NCBI RefSeq assembly: GCF_031928785.1
Contig: NZ_JARQAL010000001.1
From: Enterococcus_C asini_A
GTDB taxonomy: Bacteria; Bacillota; Bacilli; Lactobacillales; Enterococcaceae
DNA: 64,000 nucleotides
Strand: one strand, 5' to 3'
Shown: positions 25,418 to 35,380 of the stretch, piece after piece
How positions within the stretch are numbered: position 1 is the first letter of the stretch
Layout: each line of letters begins with the position of its first letter
Position numbers and translations under genes: made by a program
The notes under the pieces: model-generated
The model's database searches: none
What the model saw: only the letters and a program-made list of their open reading frames with translations
What the model was told of the DNA's origin: nothing

Positions 25418-28400
25418 TTGCAACCGCAAAAATTAACGATGAAAAATTTTGGCCCGTTTATCTATGAAACGGTAGACTTTAGCGCTTTTGATGGGCAAGG
25501 TTTGTTCTTGATTAGTGGCAAAACCGGCTCGGGTAAGACGACGATTTTTGATGCTATGACCTACGCCTTATTTGGGCAAACCTCGGGTAAGCTCCGACAA
25601 CCTAAAGAAATGCGCTCAAGTTTTGCTTCTGTAAGCGAGGCGACAGAAGTGTCCTTTACCTTTGAACACGGTGGCTTTTCTTATGAAATCACCCGTCAAC
25701 CGGAACAAGAACTTAGCCGTAAAAGAGGAGCTGGAACCACTCGTAAAAGCGCTAAGACTCGCTTGGTGATTTTTAATCAGACCGGTCAAGAACAACAGGA
25801 ACTGACTAAAGGTGTAGACAAGTACATTCAAGAGTTGCTCCACTTAACAGCCGAGCAATTTTTTAAGATTATTATGTTACCTCAAGGGGAATTTCGTAAC
25901 TTTTTGGTAGCTTCCAGCACGGATAAAGAACAAGTCCTGCGCCAACTTTTTGATACGCAACTGTATCAAGAAATCAATGAATGGTTGAAAACTAAAGCCA
26001 ACAAAGGAGCGGCTACTCTTGCTACTTTAGAAGTGAAAATGGCGGCAGTGGCGGAACATTTCCAGTGGCAAGAACCTAAGGAGTACCACTCTTTTACTGA
26101 ATTGCCTACCTTATGGGCGGCAGATTTGGCTCAATTAAGTGAGGAAAAAGAAAGATTCGCACAAAAGGTTCTCACAGCCCAAATAGCAGAAAAAAAAGCG
26201 GAAGCCGCTTTTTACCAAGGACAAGAACTTCAAAACAGCTTTGATGAGCAAGCACAGTTGGTGGTACAATTCCAAGCATTAACAGCTCAAGCTAGTGAGA
26301 TGGCAACTGTGGCTGATAAAATCAACAGGTTACATTGGGCCCAAGAGCACCAGCATATCTTGACAGCTAAAATTCAGCGACAAACAGATTTTGAAGAGTG
26401 TCAAAAGCAGGTGGAAAAATCCACGGAACAACTGGCTGTTTTAGAAGAACAAAGAATTTCTTGGGATGCAAAAGCTGTTGAAATTGAGGAAGAGAAAGCG
26501 ACATTAAAGCACTTAAAAAGTCAGTTAAGTCAAAAAGAATTACTATTGCCCTTAGTAGCCCAACAAGAGGAATTGACTACCAATGCCAACAAGGTAGCTA
26601 CAAAGCTAGTAGAAATCAAGGCAACACAAAACCAGTTGCAAAGACAAATTACTGAATGGACTATTAAAAAGCAAAACTTGGAAAAACAAGTAGCTAAAGA
26701 GTCAGAATTACAAACTACCCAACTGCAATTGGCCCAGCTGGCTATTCAAAAAGAGCGCTTATTAGAATTAGCCACTGCAGCTAGTCACCACGAATTAGAA
26801 CAAAAAAATGCCCAGTCACAGCTGGACACTCACAGTTTAAAAGTGAATGATTTAAATGCTGAAGTAGCAAATATCAAAAAACAATTGGTGCAATTAAAAA
26901 GTCAACAAGCAGCTTTGATGATTGCCCGGCTGTCTTTGGATTTATTGCCAGGAGAACCTTGTCCAGTCTGTGGTTCCACAGAGCATCCGAAAAAAGCTAG
27001 CGACTTTTCGGAAAGTGATTTGGTTCAAACTGAAATCCAATTGCAAGAATTAGAGACAGCAGGAAAAAAAGCAGAGCAAGAATTAACTAAAGCTCAGACT
27101 CAAGTGGAACAAGATGAAAAAATACTCGTCCAATTAATAGCTGAAAATAAAGAATTACTTAAACAAAAAGAAGAGAGCTTGCAACAATTTCGTCAGGCAT
27201 TAAGTAGCTTTGTAGAAGAAGTCCCTTTAACTTTGGCGGAAAATGTAGACTTATTTTGTCATTTAGAAGCTCAAGTTATCAATGAGTTAGCCCAGTTAAA
27301 AATAAGCAAAGAAGAACTCGTTGTGATAACGAATGAAGAACAAGAACTCACGACAAAGGAACGGGATCTTGCTATAAAAGAGCAACAAGAAGTAGCGAAT
27401 GCCAGTCGCCTAGAAGGAGAGTTAGCCGGATTAAAACGTCAATTAGGCACTGTCCAATTGGCAGAATTAACCACAGTGGTGACAGAATTACGAGAAGAAG
27501 TGGCAGAAAAAGAGACTAAAATCCAAGACTTTACTTTAGCAGGCCAAAACTTGCAACAAGAACTAGTGGCCTTAAAAGCTACCTTAAGTCAACAAGAGCA
27601 ACAAGCATCACAAGCGCTAATTCAAAAAAAACGTGGGGAAGAAAAACTCCAGCAGTTGTTTCTCACAAGTGAAGGGCCGAAAGATGAAGCGGCTTTTCAA
27701 GAATTGGTAGCAAACCTCAGCACTTTACCTGAGTTACTCACCAAAAAAGATGACTATGATAAGCAACTGGATTATGTTAGTCGCAGTCAGGAAAAACTAG
27801 CCAAGTGCCTCGCTAATGCCCAAGTGCCAGATATGGAAGCTTTGGAAGCAACACGGAAAGTAGCCCAAGAAAACACTAGTGCAGCACAAAAAAAATTGGC
27901 GACTTGTCTGGCTCAATTAGAAAATAATAAACAAGTACAAAAGCAACTCTTGCAGTTAATTGCTGAAAATGAAGCCCAAGTGGCCCAACAAAGTGAATTA
28001 GTCCAATTGGCTGATACCATGAATGGTAAAAATCGGTATAAGACCAGTCTGGAACGTTACCTCTTGCAAAATTATTTAGAAGAAGTACTTCTTGTGGCCA
28101 ATGAACGTTTATTACGGCTTACAAAAGGACGCTATCAATTCCAATTGGCAGATAAAGAGGCTGGCGGTCGAGGAGCCAAGGGATTAGATATGGATATCTA
28201 TGATGATAATTCTGGGCAAACCCGGCGAGTGCAGACGTTATCAGGTGGCGAGAGTTTTATTGCCGCTCTGGCTTTGGCTTTATCACTGGCTGATGTGATT
28301 CAAAATCGAGCTGGGGGAATCGCCATTGAAGCTTTGTTTATTGATGAAGGCTTTGGCTCTTTAGATGAAGACTCTTTGGAAATGGCGTTAGAAGCTTTAA

Positions 28401-28531
28401 GTATGATTGAAACAGAAGGGCGCTTGATTGGGATTATCAGTCATGTGCAAGAATTAAAAGAACGGATTACCCGCAAGCTTTTGGTTAAAGCGCAAGGTAG
28501 CGGGCAAAGTGTCATCGAATTTGTAGAATAA
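25418..28531 (+). CDS. sbcC: Exonuclease subunit SbcC (Rad50-like ATPase)
   Basis: 1037 residues, SMC-like. Walker A GKTGSGKTT at 33-41; long heptad-rich coiled coils from about 180 to 480 and 530 to 850; a central zinc hook CPVC (Cys515 and Cys518); ABC signature LSGGESF; Walker B ALFIDEGFGSLDED. It partners SbcD. The TTG at 25418 is the start: AGGAGGTA overlaps the sbcD stop codon and ends 7 bases before it, while the next in-frame ATG cuts into the conserved N-terminal strand. Confidence 0.92.
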   Translation: MQPQKLTMKNFGPFIYETVDFSAFDGQGLFLISGKTGSGKTTIFDAMTYALFGQTSGKLRQPKEMRSSFASVSEATEVSFTFEHGGFSYEITRQPEQELSRKRGAGTTRKSAKTRLVIFNQTGQEQQELTKGVDKYIQELLHLTAEQFFKIIMLPQGEFRNFLVASSTDKEQVLRQLFDTQLYQEINEWLKTKANKGAATLATLEVKMAAVAEHFQWQEPKEYHSFTELPTLWAADLAQLSEEKERFAQKVLTAQIAEKKAEAAFYQGQELQNSFDEQAQLVVQFQALTAQASEMATVADKINRLHWAQEHQHILTAKIQRQTDFEECQKQVEKSTEQLAVLEEQRISWDAKAVEIEEEKATLKHLKSQLSQKELLLPLVAQQEELTTNANKVATKLVEIKATQNQLQRQITEWTIKKQNLEKQVAKESELQTTQLQLAQLAIQKERLLELATAASHHELEQKNAQSQLDTHSLKVNDLNAEVANIKKQLVQLKSQQAALMIARLSLDLLPGEPCPVCGSTEHPKKASDFSESDLVQTEIQLQELETAGKKAEQELTKAQTQVEQDEKILVQLIAENKELLKQKEESLQQFRQALSSFVEEVPLTLAENVDLFCHLEAQVINELAQLKISKEELVVITNEEQELTTKERDLAIKEQQEVANASRLEGELAGLKRQLGTVQLAELTTVVTELREEVAEKETKIQDFTLAGQNLQQELVALKATLSQQEQQASQALIQKKRGEEKLQQLFLTSEGPKDEAAFQELVANLSTLPELLTKKDDYDKQLDYVSRSQEKLAKCLANAQVPDMEALEATRKVAQENTSAAQKKLATCLAQLENNKQVQKQLLQLIAENEAQVAQQSELVQLADTMNGKNRYKTSLERYLLQNYLEEVLLVANERLLRLTKGRYQFQLADKEAGGRGAKGLDMDIYDDNSGQTRRVQTLSGGESFIAALALALSLADVIQNRAGGIAIEALFIDEGFGSLDEDSLEMALEALSMIETEGRLIGIISHVQELKERITRKLLVKAQGSGQSVIEFVE

Positions 28532-28594
28532 TGTGGCATAATAAAGAGAAGACTAAGACGGTCGTAGTGGATTTGTAAATCGGAGGAACGCAGA

Positions 28595-31500
28595 ATGAAA
28601 TGGAGTATTCCAGAAAAAGTCATTGAACGTGGGCGCCAGTATGTAAAAGAAGGGCGAGTATTGTCGGTGACCCCGGATGCGGTAAATAATGTTTGGCATG
28701 GGGAGGTTCTAGGTAGCGAGCTATACTTAGTGGACTTAGATGCCACGGCTAAGGAAGAAGATTACTGCCAGTGTATGTATTGGGAAGAACACCATTATTG
28801 TAAACATACCGTAGCAGTCGAACTCTATTTGCGCCAAAAAGGCAAAGGTCGTCGGATTAAAAGTGACGATTTGGTTAAAGCTGCGGATTTTTCACCTTCT
28901 GAAATGTTTTCCAGTGGCTTTGCCCACGTTCGGGTAAGTCAAGAAAAGAAATACGAGGCGCTTCAAGTCCAATTTCAAATTGATGCCATTGAAACCAATC
29001 CTTTTCATCCAGAACTGGCAGTTTTGGGTATTTCTTTAAAAGTCGGCTATCGAAATCAAAGCCGTAACTACGTGGTGAAAAATATTTACCGTTTCTTGCA
29101 AACTTATCAAGAAGAAAAGAAACTTTTGGTTAATAAACAATACCAGTTCCAATTAGGCGAATCAGCCTTTTCGGAAGGGGAAAATCAAGTCTTAAAAGAG
29201 TTGGCTGGTTTGGCTGCTACTCAAGAATTAGTCGGTCAATCGGGAATTTTAAACAAAGGCAAGCTGGATAAAAAGTACTTGTTGTTACCAGTAGCGTTAG
29301 GACGTCATTTACTAGAAGAAATGGGTCAGTTATCTGGATCCATTCAACTTGATGGGACAAAGATTGCTCCGATTACTTTTTACGAAGGGCGACCGTTACA
29401 TTTTTCCGTGAAAAAAGTGTCAGAAGGCTTTTTATTGACTTGTGACCAAGGTTTTGATACTGTGTTCAGCCATTACAATTGGGGGGTAGTGAATCAGAAG
29501 CTCTATGCCCTAACCCAGCAACAATTGGACATTAACTTAGTCTTAGAACAGCTGTTAAAACGGCTGTCTGCTCCGGAAATTCTTTATCCCCAAAAAGAGC
29601 TATCCGTGCTCTTTATGCAAGTCTTACCTCTCTTACGTAAATTAGGGGAAGTAGCAGTGGAAGAAGCCGTTTATGAATACATCAGCGATCAGCCTTTGAC
29701 CATTCAATTTATCTTGCGCAAAAAACAAGGAAAAATCCAAGTACAACTAGATTGCCATTATGGAGAAATCGTTTATTCCAGTGATCCTAAACATGAAAAA
29801 TTGCCTGAAGCTGGTCAAGGGGAGGTCTTGCGGGACTATCAAAAAGAAGAACGCGCCCGTCATCTCTTGCAACAACTAGGCTATCGGTCGAATGAACGGG
29901 GTTTTGAAAAAGAGTTGCCTACAGGGATTGGGATTTTTGATTTATTTACAAAAGAAGTTCCCGCTTTGCGTCAACTAGGAGAAGTCCTCATGGGCAAAAA
30001 ATTGCGGGAATTGTACTTAGATGCTAAAAATCATCCTCCACAGCTAACCGTGGATCAAAGTGGTTCTTGGTTGGACATTCAATTTGACATTTCTGGCATT
30101 GACCAAAAGGAAATCGATGCCGTGTTAGCTAGTTTATTGGCCAACGAACGCTTTTATACGTTGGCAAATGGTCAGATTATCACCTTTGACTCTGAAGAAT
30201 TCCAAGAAACCACTGCTGCCTTGCAGGCCATTCGTGATCAATTAACCACAAAAAATGGCAAAATACAGCTCCCACTATCCCAAAGTCTCACTTTAGAAGA
30301 CCGTTTGGCAGGAGAACATGTGACGTTTTCTGAAGCCTTTCATGGCATGGTAAAGGATTTATTACATCCAGAAGAGTTTCCAGCAAAATTACCCAATCAC
30401 CTCAATGCCGACTTAAGGAGCTACCAAGTGACGGGCTTTCGTTGGTTGAAAATGTTAAGTCATTATCATTTTGGGGGAATCTTGGCCGATGAAATGGGGC
30501 TAGGGAAAACCTTACAGGCGATTACTTATCTCTTATCGGAAAAACAAGAAGGACAGCTCCAAGGCTTGATTATTTCGCCAGCTTCACTGACCTATAACTG
30601 GCAACAGGAATTTCGACGTTTTGCCCCGGAATTAAAGACTCAGGTGGTTTCTGGAAATCAAACAGAGCGTAGCCGTCTACTAGCAGAAAAAGCAGATGTG
30701 TATATCACCTCCTATGCTAGCCTCCGTCAAGATATTGAAGTTTATCGAGAACGCTTGATTACTCATTTAATTTTAGATGAAGCCCAGATGGTCAAAAATA
30801 GCACCACTAAAACGGCTCATGCTCTGCGTTCTTTGACGATTGACAAGCGCTTTGCCTTGAGTGGTACACCGATTGAAAATAATTTAGAAGAACTCTGGTC
30901 GCTTTTTCAAATGATCATGCCGGGCTTCTTTCCAACTCGACAAAAATTCCGGGAATTAAGTCCTGAAGAAGTGGCGAAGATGATCAAGCCCTTTGTCCTA
31001 CGGCGAGACAAAAAGACAGTTCTCCATGATCTACAAGATAAACGGGAGCGAAATTACTACAGTGGCCTAACCCCAGAGCAGAAAACCGTCTATCTAGCGT
31101 ATTTGCACCAAATGCAAGAGCAGATCAATGGGATGGATTCACAAGCCTTTCGCAAAAATCGTATTGGTATTTTAGCTGGTTTGACCCGCTTGCGCCAAAT
31201 CTGCTGTGATCCCAAACTCTTTATTGAAGACTATGAAGGTACTTCTGGGAAATTAGAACAAGTAAAAGACTTAGTGTTGGCTGCTAAAGAAAATGGTCGC
31301 CGAATTTTGTTGTTCTCCCAATTTACCGGTATGCTGGATATTATCCAAGAAGAATTTGCTAAACTGGGTTTAAGTAGTTTTTATCTCCGCGGCTCCACAC
31401 CACCAAAAGATCGCTTAGACATGGTGGATGCCTTTAATGCGGGTGAAAGGGACGTCTTTTTGATCTCCTTAAAAGCGGGAGGTACCGGATTGAACTTAAC

Positions 31501-31768
31501 AGGAGCAGATACGGTCATTCTCTACGACTTGTGGTGGAATCCTGCTGTGGAAGAACAAGCTGCTGGTCGAGCTCATCGAATTGGTCAGCAAAAAGTGGTG
31601 GAAGTCTGGCGCTTAATTGCAGAAGGCACCATTGAAGAACGGATTGATCTATTGCAAAATGAAAAACGGGAACTTTTCCAAAAAGTAATCAGTGGCAATG
31701 AAACACAAATACAGCAATTAACCGAAGAAGATATTCGGATGATTTTAAGTGGAGAGCAAGAAGAATAG
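28595..31768 (+). CDS. SWIM zinc-finger SNF2-family helicase
   Basis: 1057 residues. An N-terminal SWIM domain shows CQC...YCKH near residues 58-70. A long middle region has no obvious motif, and then comes a SNF2/Rad54-type ATPase. Its helicase motifs are DEMGLGKT (632-639), ILDEAQ, LSGTPIEN, LFSQFTGMLD and GRAHRIGQ. Bacterial members of this architecture are DNA or RNA-polymerase-associated translocases (HepA/RapA-like) with little experimental work in lactic acid bacteria. It lies 63 bases after sbcC on the same strand, which suggests a DNA-repair context. GGAGGAACGC precedes the ATG. Confidence 0.88.
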   Translation: MKWSIPEKVIERGRQYVKEGRVLSVTPDAVNNVWHGEVLGSELYLVDLDATAKEEDYCQCMYWEEHHYCKHTVAVELYLRQKGKGRRIKSDDLVKAADFSPSEMFSSGFAHVRVSQEKKYEALQVQFQIDAIETNPFHPELAVLGISLKVGYRNQSRNYVVKNIYRFLQTYQEEKKLLVNKQYQFQLGESAFSEGENQVLKELAGLAATQELVGQSGILNKGKLDKKYLLLPVALGRHLLEEMGQLSGSIQLDGTKIAPITFYEGRPLHFSVKKVSEGFLLTCDQGFDTVFSHYNWGVVNQKLYALTQQQLDINLVLEQLLKRLSAPEILYPQKELSVLFMQVLPLLRKLGEVAVEEAVYEYISDQPLTIQFILRKKQGKIQVQLDCHYGEIVYSSDPKHEKLPEAGQGEVLRDYQKEERARHLLQQLGYRSNERGFEKELPTGIGIFDLFTKEVPALRQLGEVLMGKKLRELYLDAKNHPPQLTVDQSGSWLDIQFDISGIDQKEIDAVLASLLANERFYTLANGQIITFDSEEFQETTAALQAIRDQLTTKNGKIQLPLSQSLTLEDRLAGEHVTFSEAFHGMVKDLLHPEEFPAKLPNHLNADLRSYQVTGFRWLKMLSHYHFGGILADEMGLGKTLQAITYLLSEKQEGQLQGLIISPASLTYNWQQEFRRFAPELKTQVVSGNQTERSRLLAEKADVYITSYASLRQDIEVYRERLITHLILDEAQMVKNSTTKTAHALRSLTIDKRFALSGTPIENNLEELWSLFQMIMPGFFPTRQKFRELSPEEVAKMIKPFVLRRDKKTVLHDLQDKRERNYYSGLTPEQKTVYLAYLHQMQEQINGMDSQAFRKNRIGILAGLTRLRQICCDPKLFIEDYEGTSGKLEQVKDLVLAAKENGRRILLFSQFTGMLDIIQEEFAKLGLSSFYLRGSTPPKDRLDMVDAFNAGERDVFLISLKAGGTGLNLTGADTVILYDLWWNPAVEEQAAGRAHRIGQQKVVEVWRLIAEGTIEERIDLLQNEKRELFQKVISGNETQIQQLTEEDIRMILSGEQEE

Positions 31769-31820
31769 CTTAAAATTAGCTAGTTTTGCTTAAAGCTTCA
31801 AATCCTTAAGGGGGAAAGGT

Positions 31821-31877
31821 ATGGCGTGCAACCCTGGTTGTGTCGCCGTCCTCCAAATTGAACAATTCCAAACGTGA
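31821..31877 (+). other. Possible 18-codon ORF or stable hairpin downstream of the SNF2 gene
   Basis: AAGGGGG lies 6 bases before an ATG that opens 18 codons (MACNPGCVAVLQIEQFQT). The same bases form a stem GGCG/CGCC plus CAACC/GGTTG. A strong terminator follows. No convincing promoter is visible, so this may only be the 3' end of the SNF2 transcript. The remaining 31769-32061 gap shows nothing else on either strand. Confidence 0.25.
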
Positions 31878-31882
31878 GATCA

Positions 31883-31931
31883 AAAAGACAAGCAACTTCC
31901 CATGTTTTTGAATGGGAGTTGCTTGTCTTTT
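31883..31931. terminator. Bidirectional terminator between SNF2 and HAD genes
   Basis: 20-bp stem AAAAGACAAGCAACT..CCCAT/ATGGGAGTTGCTTGTCTTTT with a single bulged T, loop GTTTTTGA. T-runs on both strands, five T on the minus strand. Confidence 0.85.
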
Positions 31932-32061
31932 CATCGTTAAAAATTTCAAATCTATGGTAGTGTTCGTTCTGCGGACTAAGACACATCTTGTCGCGAATTT
32001 TTTTGGTCCAATTGGGTAAAGAAAAAGGAAGGATCACAACATTTTTTAATGGGAATTAAAA

Positions 32062-32787
32062 TTACACGGTTAATGGAGATAGAATCTCACAAATTGCTGG
32101 GTAAAGTTGGCAGAAGTCATTTAATTCCATGTCATAAATAGCTTCGGCACCTTCAGGCAATTCCCGATTCCGATGGTTAAACCAGAGGGACTGCCAGTTG
32201 CGGCTTTTAGAGCCTACTACATCGTTTTCGAAACTATCCCCAACGTAAAGAGTCTTTTCGCCGTCAAGGTCAAAGCGTTCTTCTGCTAATTGAAAGATAT
32301 CAGCTTCTGGTTTTTGGAATCCAGTAGCTTGGGAAATCAAAATGTGTTCTGGGCGAATCCATTGAAACAAGTCCAATTGTTTAATTTTTTTAAATTGGTG
32401 ATCTGTAGGGCCGTTGGTGATAATCCCCATGGGTACACCAGCGTTTTTTAAATAATCCAATGTTTTTTTGACTTCTTCGTGCATGGTAATGTGATCCAAT
32501 TCATTTTCATAAATCCCTTGGAATAAAAGAGCTTTCTCATCAGAAATACTTGGGTAGCCTAAATCTTTCAAAGATTGTTGGATACGGAAATTTCGCATGG
32601 TTACGATATCCCATTCTCCAGCTAAAACTTTGGGAAAGATTTCATCGCTGTGTACCCGAAAACGGATGTACAGCTCGTGCATATCCTCCACATCAAAGTC
32701 AGGAACAATTTGGTACACGGCATTTCGGAAGGGTTGTTGCTGATCATAAAGAGTATCGTCCACATCAAAAACGATTGCTTGAATCAA
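32062..32787 (-). CDS. HAD superfamily hydrolase, YjjG-like nucleotidase group
   Basis: 241 residues. Motif I FDVDDTLYD (residues 7-15) carries the nucleophile and acid Asp; motif II Thr/Asn in IITNGP; motif III Lys in GFQKPEADIF; motif IV GDSFENDVVGS. The helical cap after motif I fits the subfamily of small-molecule phosphatases such as YjjG pyrimidine 5'-nucleotidase. The substrate is inferred only. AAGGCGTGGC precedes the ATG. Monocistronic, converging on the SNF2 gene. Confidence 0.82.
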   Translation of the reverse strand: MIQAIVFDVDDTLYDQQQPFRNAVYQIVPDFDVEDMHELYIRFRVHSDEIFPKVLAGEWDIVTMRNFRIQQSLKDLGYPSISDEKALLFQGIYENELDHITMHEEVKKTLDYLKNAGVPMGIITNGPTDHQFKKIKQLDLFQWIRPEHILISQATGFQKPEADIFQLAEERFDLDGEKTLYVGDSFENDVVGSKSRNWQSLWFNHRNRELPEGAEAIYDMELNDFCQLYPAICEILSPLTV

Positions 32788-32968
32788 AATTTGCCACGCC
32801 TTTCAATTTCAGTAAATTTTCAGTTTTTGTTCTCGAACATATTCTAGCAGATATTTTTCGAAAAAAAAGGCGAAAACCTTGCTATATAAAGGTTTATTAT
32901 ACCTAATTGCCGGTTTGGAGTGTTCTAATAGGATTTGTTATTTTCAGTTTTCTTTACCGAAAACAGCC

Positions 32969-32996
32969 TTGAACTCTAATTTTGCCTTGTTATAAT
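32969..32996 (+). promoter_or_regulatory. Promoter of the ABC half-transporter gene
   Basis: TTGAAC (32969-32974), 16-base spacer, TATAAT (32991-32996) with an upstream TG (TGTTATAAT). An in-frame ATG at 32995 overlaps the -10, which rules it out as a translation start. Confidence 0.7.
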
Positions 32997-33021
32997 GAAG
33001 GACATGAAAGGAAGTGGTAGT

Positions 33022-34737
33022 TTGCTACGCAGGTTTTTTCACTATTATCGTCCCTACAAAGGGTTGTTTTTATTAGATTTTGGTTGTGCAGTGGTGGTGG
33101 GGCTTTTAGAATTAGCCTTTCCGGTGGCAGTAAATCAGGTTATTGATCAAATTATGCCTCAGAAAAATTTCCGCTTGGTTGCTTTAGCTTGTGCGGGATT
33201 GTTTGCTTTTTACGTTGTGAATACCATCTTGCAATACATTGTAATTTTCTTTGGACATAAGCTAGGAGTGAATATCGAAACAGATATGCGCCGAGATTTG
33301 TTCCGGCACTTGCAAAAGCAGTCTTTTAGCTATTACGATGAGCAAAAGACGGGAAATTTGATTAGTCGTTTAACTACGGATTTATTTGAAATTGCCGAAG
33401 TCGCCCATCACGGACCAGAAGACATTTTTATTACCATTATGACCTTAGCCGGCTCTTTTATTTTAATGTATCAGGCCCATGCCAAACTGGCTTTAGCTAC
33501 TTTTGCTCTCTTGCCATTGATTACTGTGGCCTTGGTCTTTTTCAATAAACAGATGACTAAGGTTAATTTGGCGATTTATGAGAACTTAGGCGATTTTAAC
33601 GCTGGAGTTGAAGCTAGTGTCAGTGGTATCCGAGTGACTCAGTCCTTTGCCAATGAACAATTTGAAGCCAAGCGTTTCAAAGGGTTAAGCGAAAGCTACC
33701 GCCAATCAAAAATTCGTTTTTACAAAGTGATGGCAGCCAGTTCGGCGTATAATTACTTGTTAATTCGTTCCATTAGCTTATTTACTCTGATTTTTGGAGC
33801 TTATTATGTGATTCAAGGGGAACTGACTTATGGCGAATTTGTCTTCTTTATCCTTTTGTCTAATGTCTTTGTACGACCTATTGAGAAGGTAAACAATATG
33901 ATTGAAAGCTATCCTAAAGGCTTTGCAGGGTTTAAACGTCTGACTCAAGAGTTAGATCGCCAGCCAGAAATTGAAGATCGCCCCGATGCAGTTAGCGTTC
34001 ATAATCTGAAAGGGGACATCTGCTATGATCATATTTCCTTTGCCTATGGAGCGGACAAAAAGCAAGTCTTAAAGGACATTGATCTTAGGATTGCTTCTGG
34101 AGAAACCGTTGCGCTAGTAGGTGAAAGTGGCTCTGGTAAAACCACTTTAGGAAATCTGTTGCCTCGTTTTTACGATGTGAAAAAAGGGCAGATTACCATT
34201 GATGGCATAGACATACGAGAAATGACTCTAAGCTCACTGCGAGATCAAATCGGTATTGTACAACAAGATGTCTTTTTGTTTCCGGGGACAATTAGAGAAA
34301 ATATTGCTTATGGTCGCCTTGATGCAACAGAGACCGAAATTGAAACAGCCGTACGTTTGGCTCACTTGGAAGCTACCATCAAGGAAATGCCTCAAGGGTT
34401 AGATACTTCCATTGGAGAACGTGGGGTAAAACTTTCCGGGGGACAACGACAGCGGGTAGCCATCGCTCGTATGTTTCTTAAAAATCCGCCTATTTTGATT
34501 TTGGATGAAGCAACTTCAGCATTAGATAGTGAAACGGAACAAGTGATTCAGGAATCTTTGAATTCATTGGCAGATGGTCGAACCACATTGATCATTGCAC
34601 ATCGCTTGGCTACAATAAAATATGCGGATCGAATCGTGGTAGTGAGTCCTCAAGGGATTTTAGAACAAGGTACTCACGATGAACTATTAGCAAGGGGTGG
34701 TCATTACGCAGACTTGTATCGGGCTCAATTTAGATAA
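33022..34737 (+). CDS. ABC transporter, fused permease and ATP-binding protein
   Basis: A 571-residue half-transporter of the exporter (type IV) fold. Six hydrophobic segments fill residues 1-310; the ATPase follows with GESGSGKTT (about 367-375), LSGGQRQRV (about 470) and ILILDEATSALD. It should dimerise to export lipids, peptides or drugs; the substrate is unknown. I place the start at TTG 33022, 7 bases after AAAGGAAG. The upstream in-frame ATGs at 32995 and 33004 lie in or at the -10 and start point. Single gene with a modest terminator. Confidence 0.85.
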   Translation: MLRRFFHYYRPYKGLFLLDFGCAVVVGLLELAFPVAVNQVIDQIMPQKNFRLVALACAGLFAFYVVNTILQYIVIFFGHKLGVNIETDMRRDLFRHLQKQSFSYYDEQKTGNLISRLTTDLFEIAEVAHHGPEDIFITIMTLAGSFILMYQAHAKLALATFALLPLITVALVFFNKQMTKVNLAIYENLGDFNAGVEASVSGIRVTQSFANEQFEAKRFKGLSESYRQSKIRFYKVMAASSAYNYLLIRSISLFTLIFGAYYVIQGELTYGEFVFFILLSNVFVRPIEKVNNMIESYPKGFAGFKRLTQELDRQPEIEDRPDAVSVHNLKGDICYDHISFAYGADKKQVLKDIDLRIASGETVALVGESGSGKTTLGNLLPRFYDVKKGQITIDGIDIREMTLSSLRDQIGIVQQDVFLFPGTIRENIAYGRLDATETEIETAVRLAHLEATIKEMPQGLDTSIGERGVKLSGGQRQRVAIARMFLKNPPILILDEATSALDSETEQVIQESLNSLADGRTTLIIAHRLATIKYADRIVVVSPQGILEQGTHDELLARGGHYADLYRAQFR

Positions 34738-34768
34738 TTGTCAAAAATTTCTAAAAACAGGAAAAAAT

Positions 34769-34804
34769 ATGACAGAAATAATCAGAAGTTTCCTTTTCTG
34801 TCAT
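34769..34804 (+). terminator. Probable terminator after the ABC gene
   Basis: 9-bp stem ATGACAGAA/TTCTGTCAT with an 18-base loop, followed by GACATTTTTATT. The T-run is slightly displaced. Confidence 0.5.
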
Positions 34805-35380
34805 GACATTTTTATTCTTAAAAAAACTATCAGTGTCCTCTGAAATGAATTAGAAAAATGAGTAATTAAAGTGATGAAGAAAAAACGATTGACACCCAAT
34901 GCCCGAAGATCGGAAGTGGAATAGACGCTGAGAACATTCATTTAAAATAACAATTTGTTCTTATTTGAAAAAAATGTTATTGAACTTAGAGCTGATAAAA
35001 TGCCTTGTTAATTTGTATTTTAGTGACAGGAAAGCTTTTTCATAAAGGACACAAAAATTATGTTTTTTTGATGAATAAAACAACGTGACAAAAAAAGTTG
35101 TCTGACAATTTGTTTTTTTGATGAAATTCAACTGCTACAAAGTTAATGAACACATCTTTTTATAAATGGCACAAAAATTAGAGTGTTGTAATTTTTGTAT
35201 CCATTAATATTCTTTAAGCGTGATAATAATGGGAATTTAAGACTTATTTAAATTTAATTATCGAAACATTTTTTTGAGAAAGGGCTAGATATTTGATTTT
35301 CCATTAGGTATAATAGAATCAGATTTAAAGTAATGGGTCATTAAGTACTTGTTACTTATAAACAAAAAGGAGTGATTACG
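34805..35380. other. Long AT-rich non-coding region upstream of spx
   Basis: No ORF with a ribosome site on either strand. It holds two kinds of direct repeat (35035-35180) and a probable spx promoter (TAGATA 35286-35291, 17-base spacer, TATAAT 35309-35314). The 5' untranslated region would be about 60 bases. Confidence 0.55.
35035..35180. repeat. Direct repeats upstream of spx
   Basis: TGTTTTTTTGATGAA occurs exactly twice, at 35061-35075 and 35111-35125. These are flanked by a second, longer pair: CTTTTTCATAAAGGACACAA at 35035 and CTTTTTATAAATGGCACAA at 35156, both continuing AAATTA. The order A-C-C-A in 145 bases looks like paired protein-binding sites or an old duplication. Confidence 0.6.
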
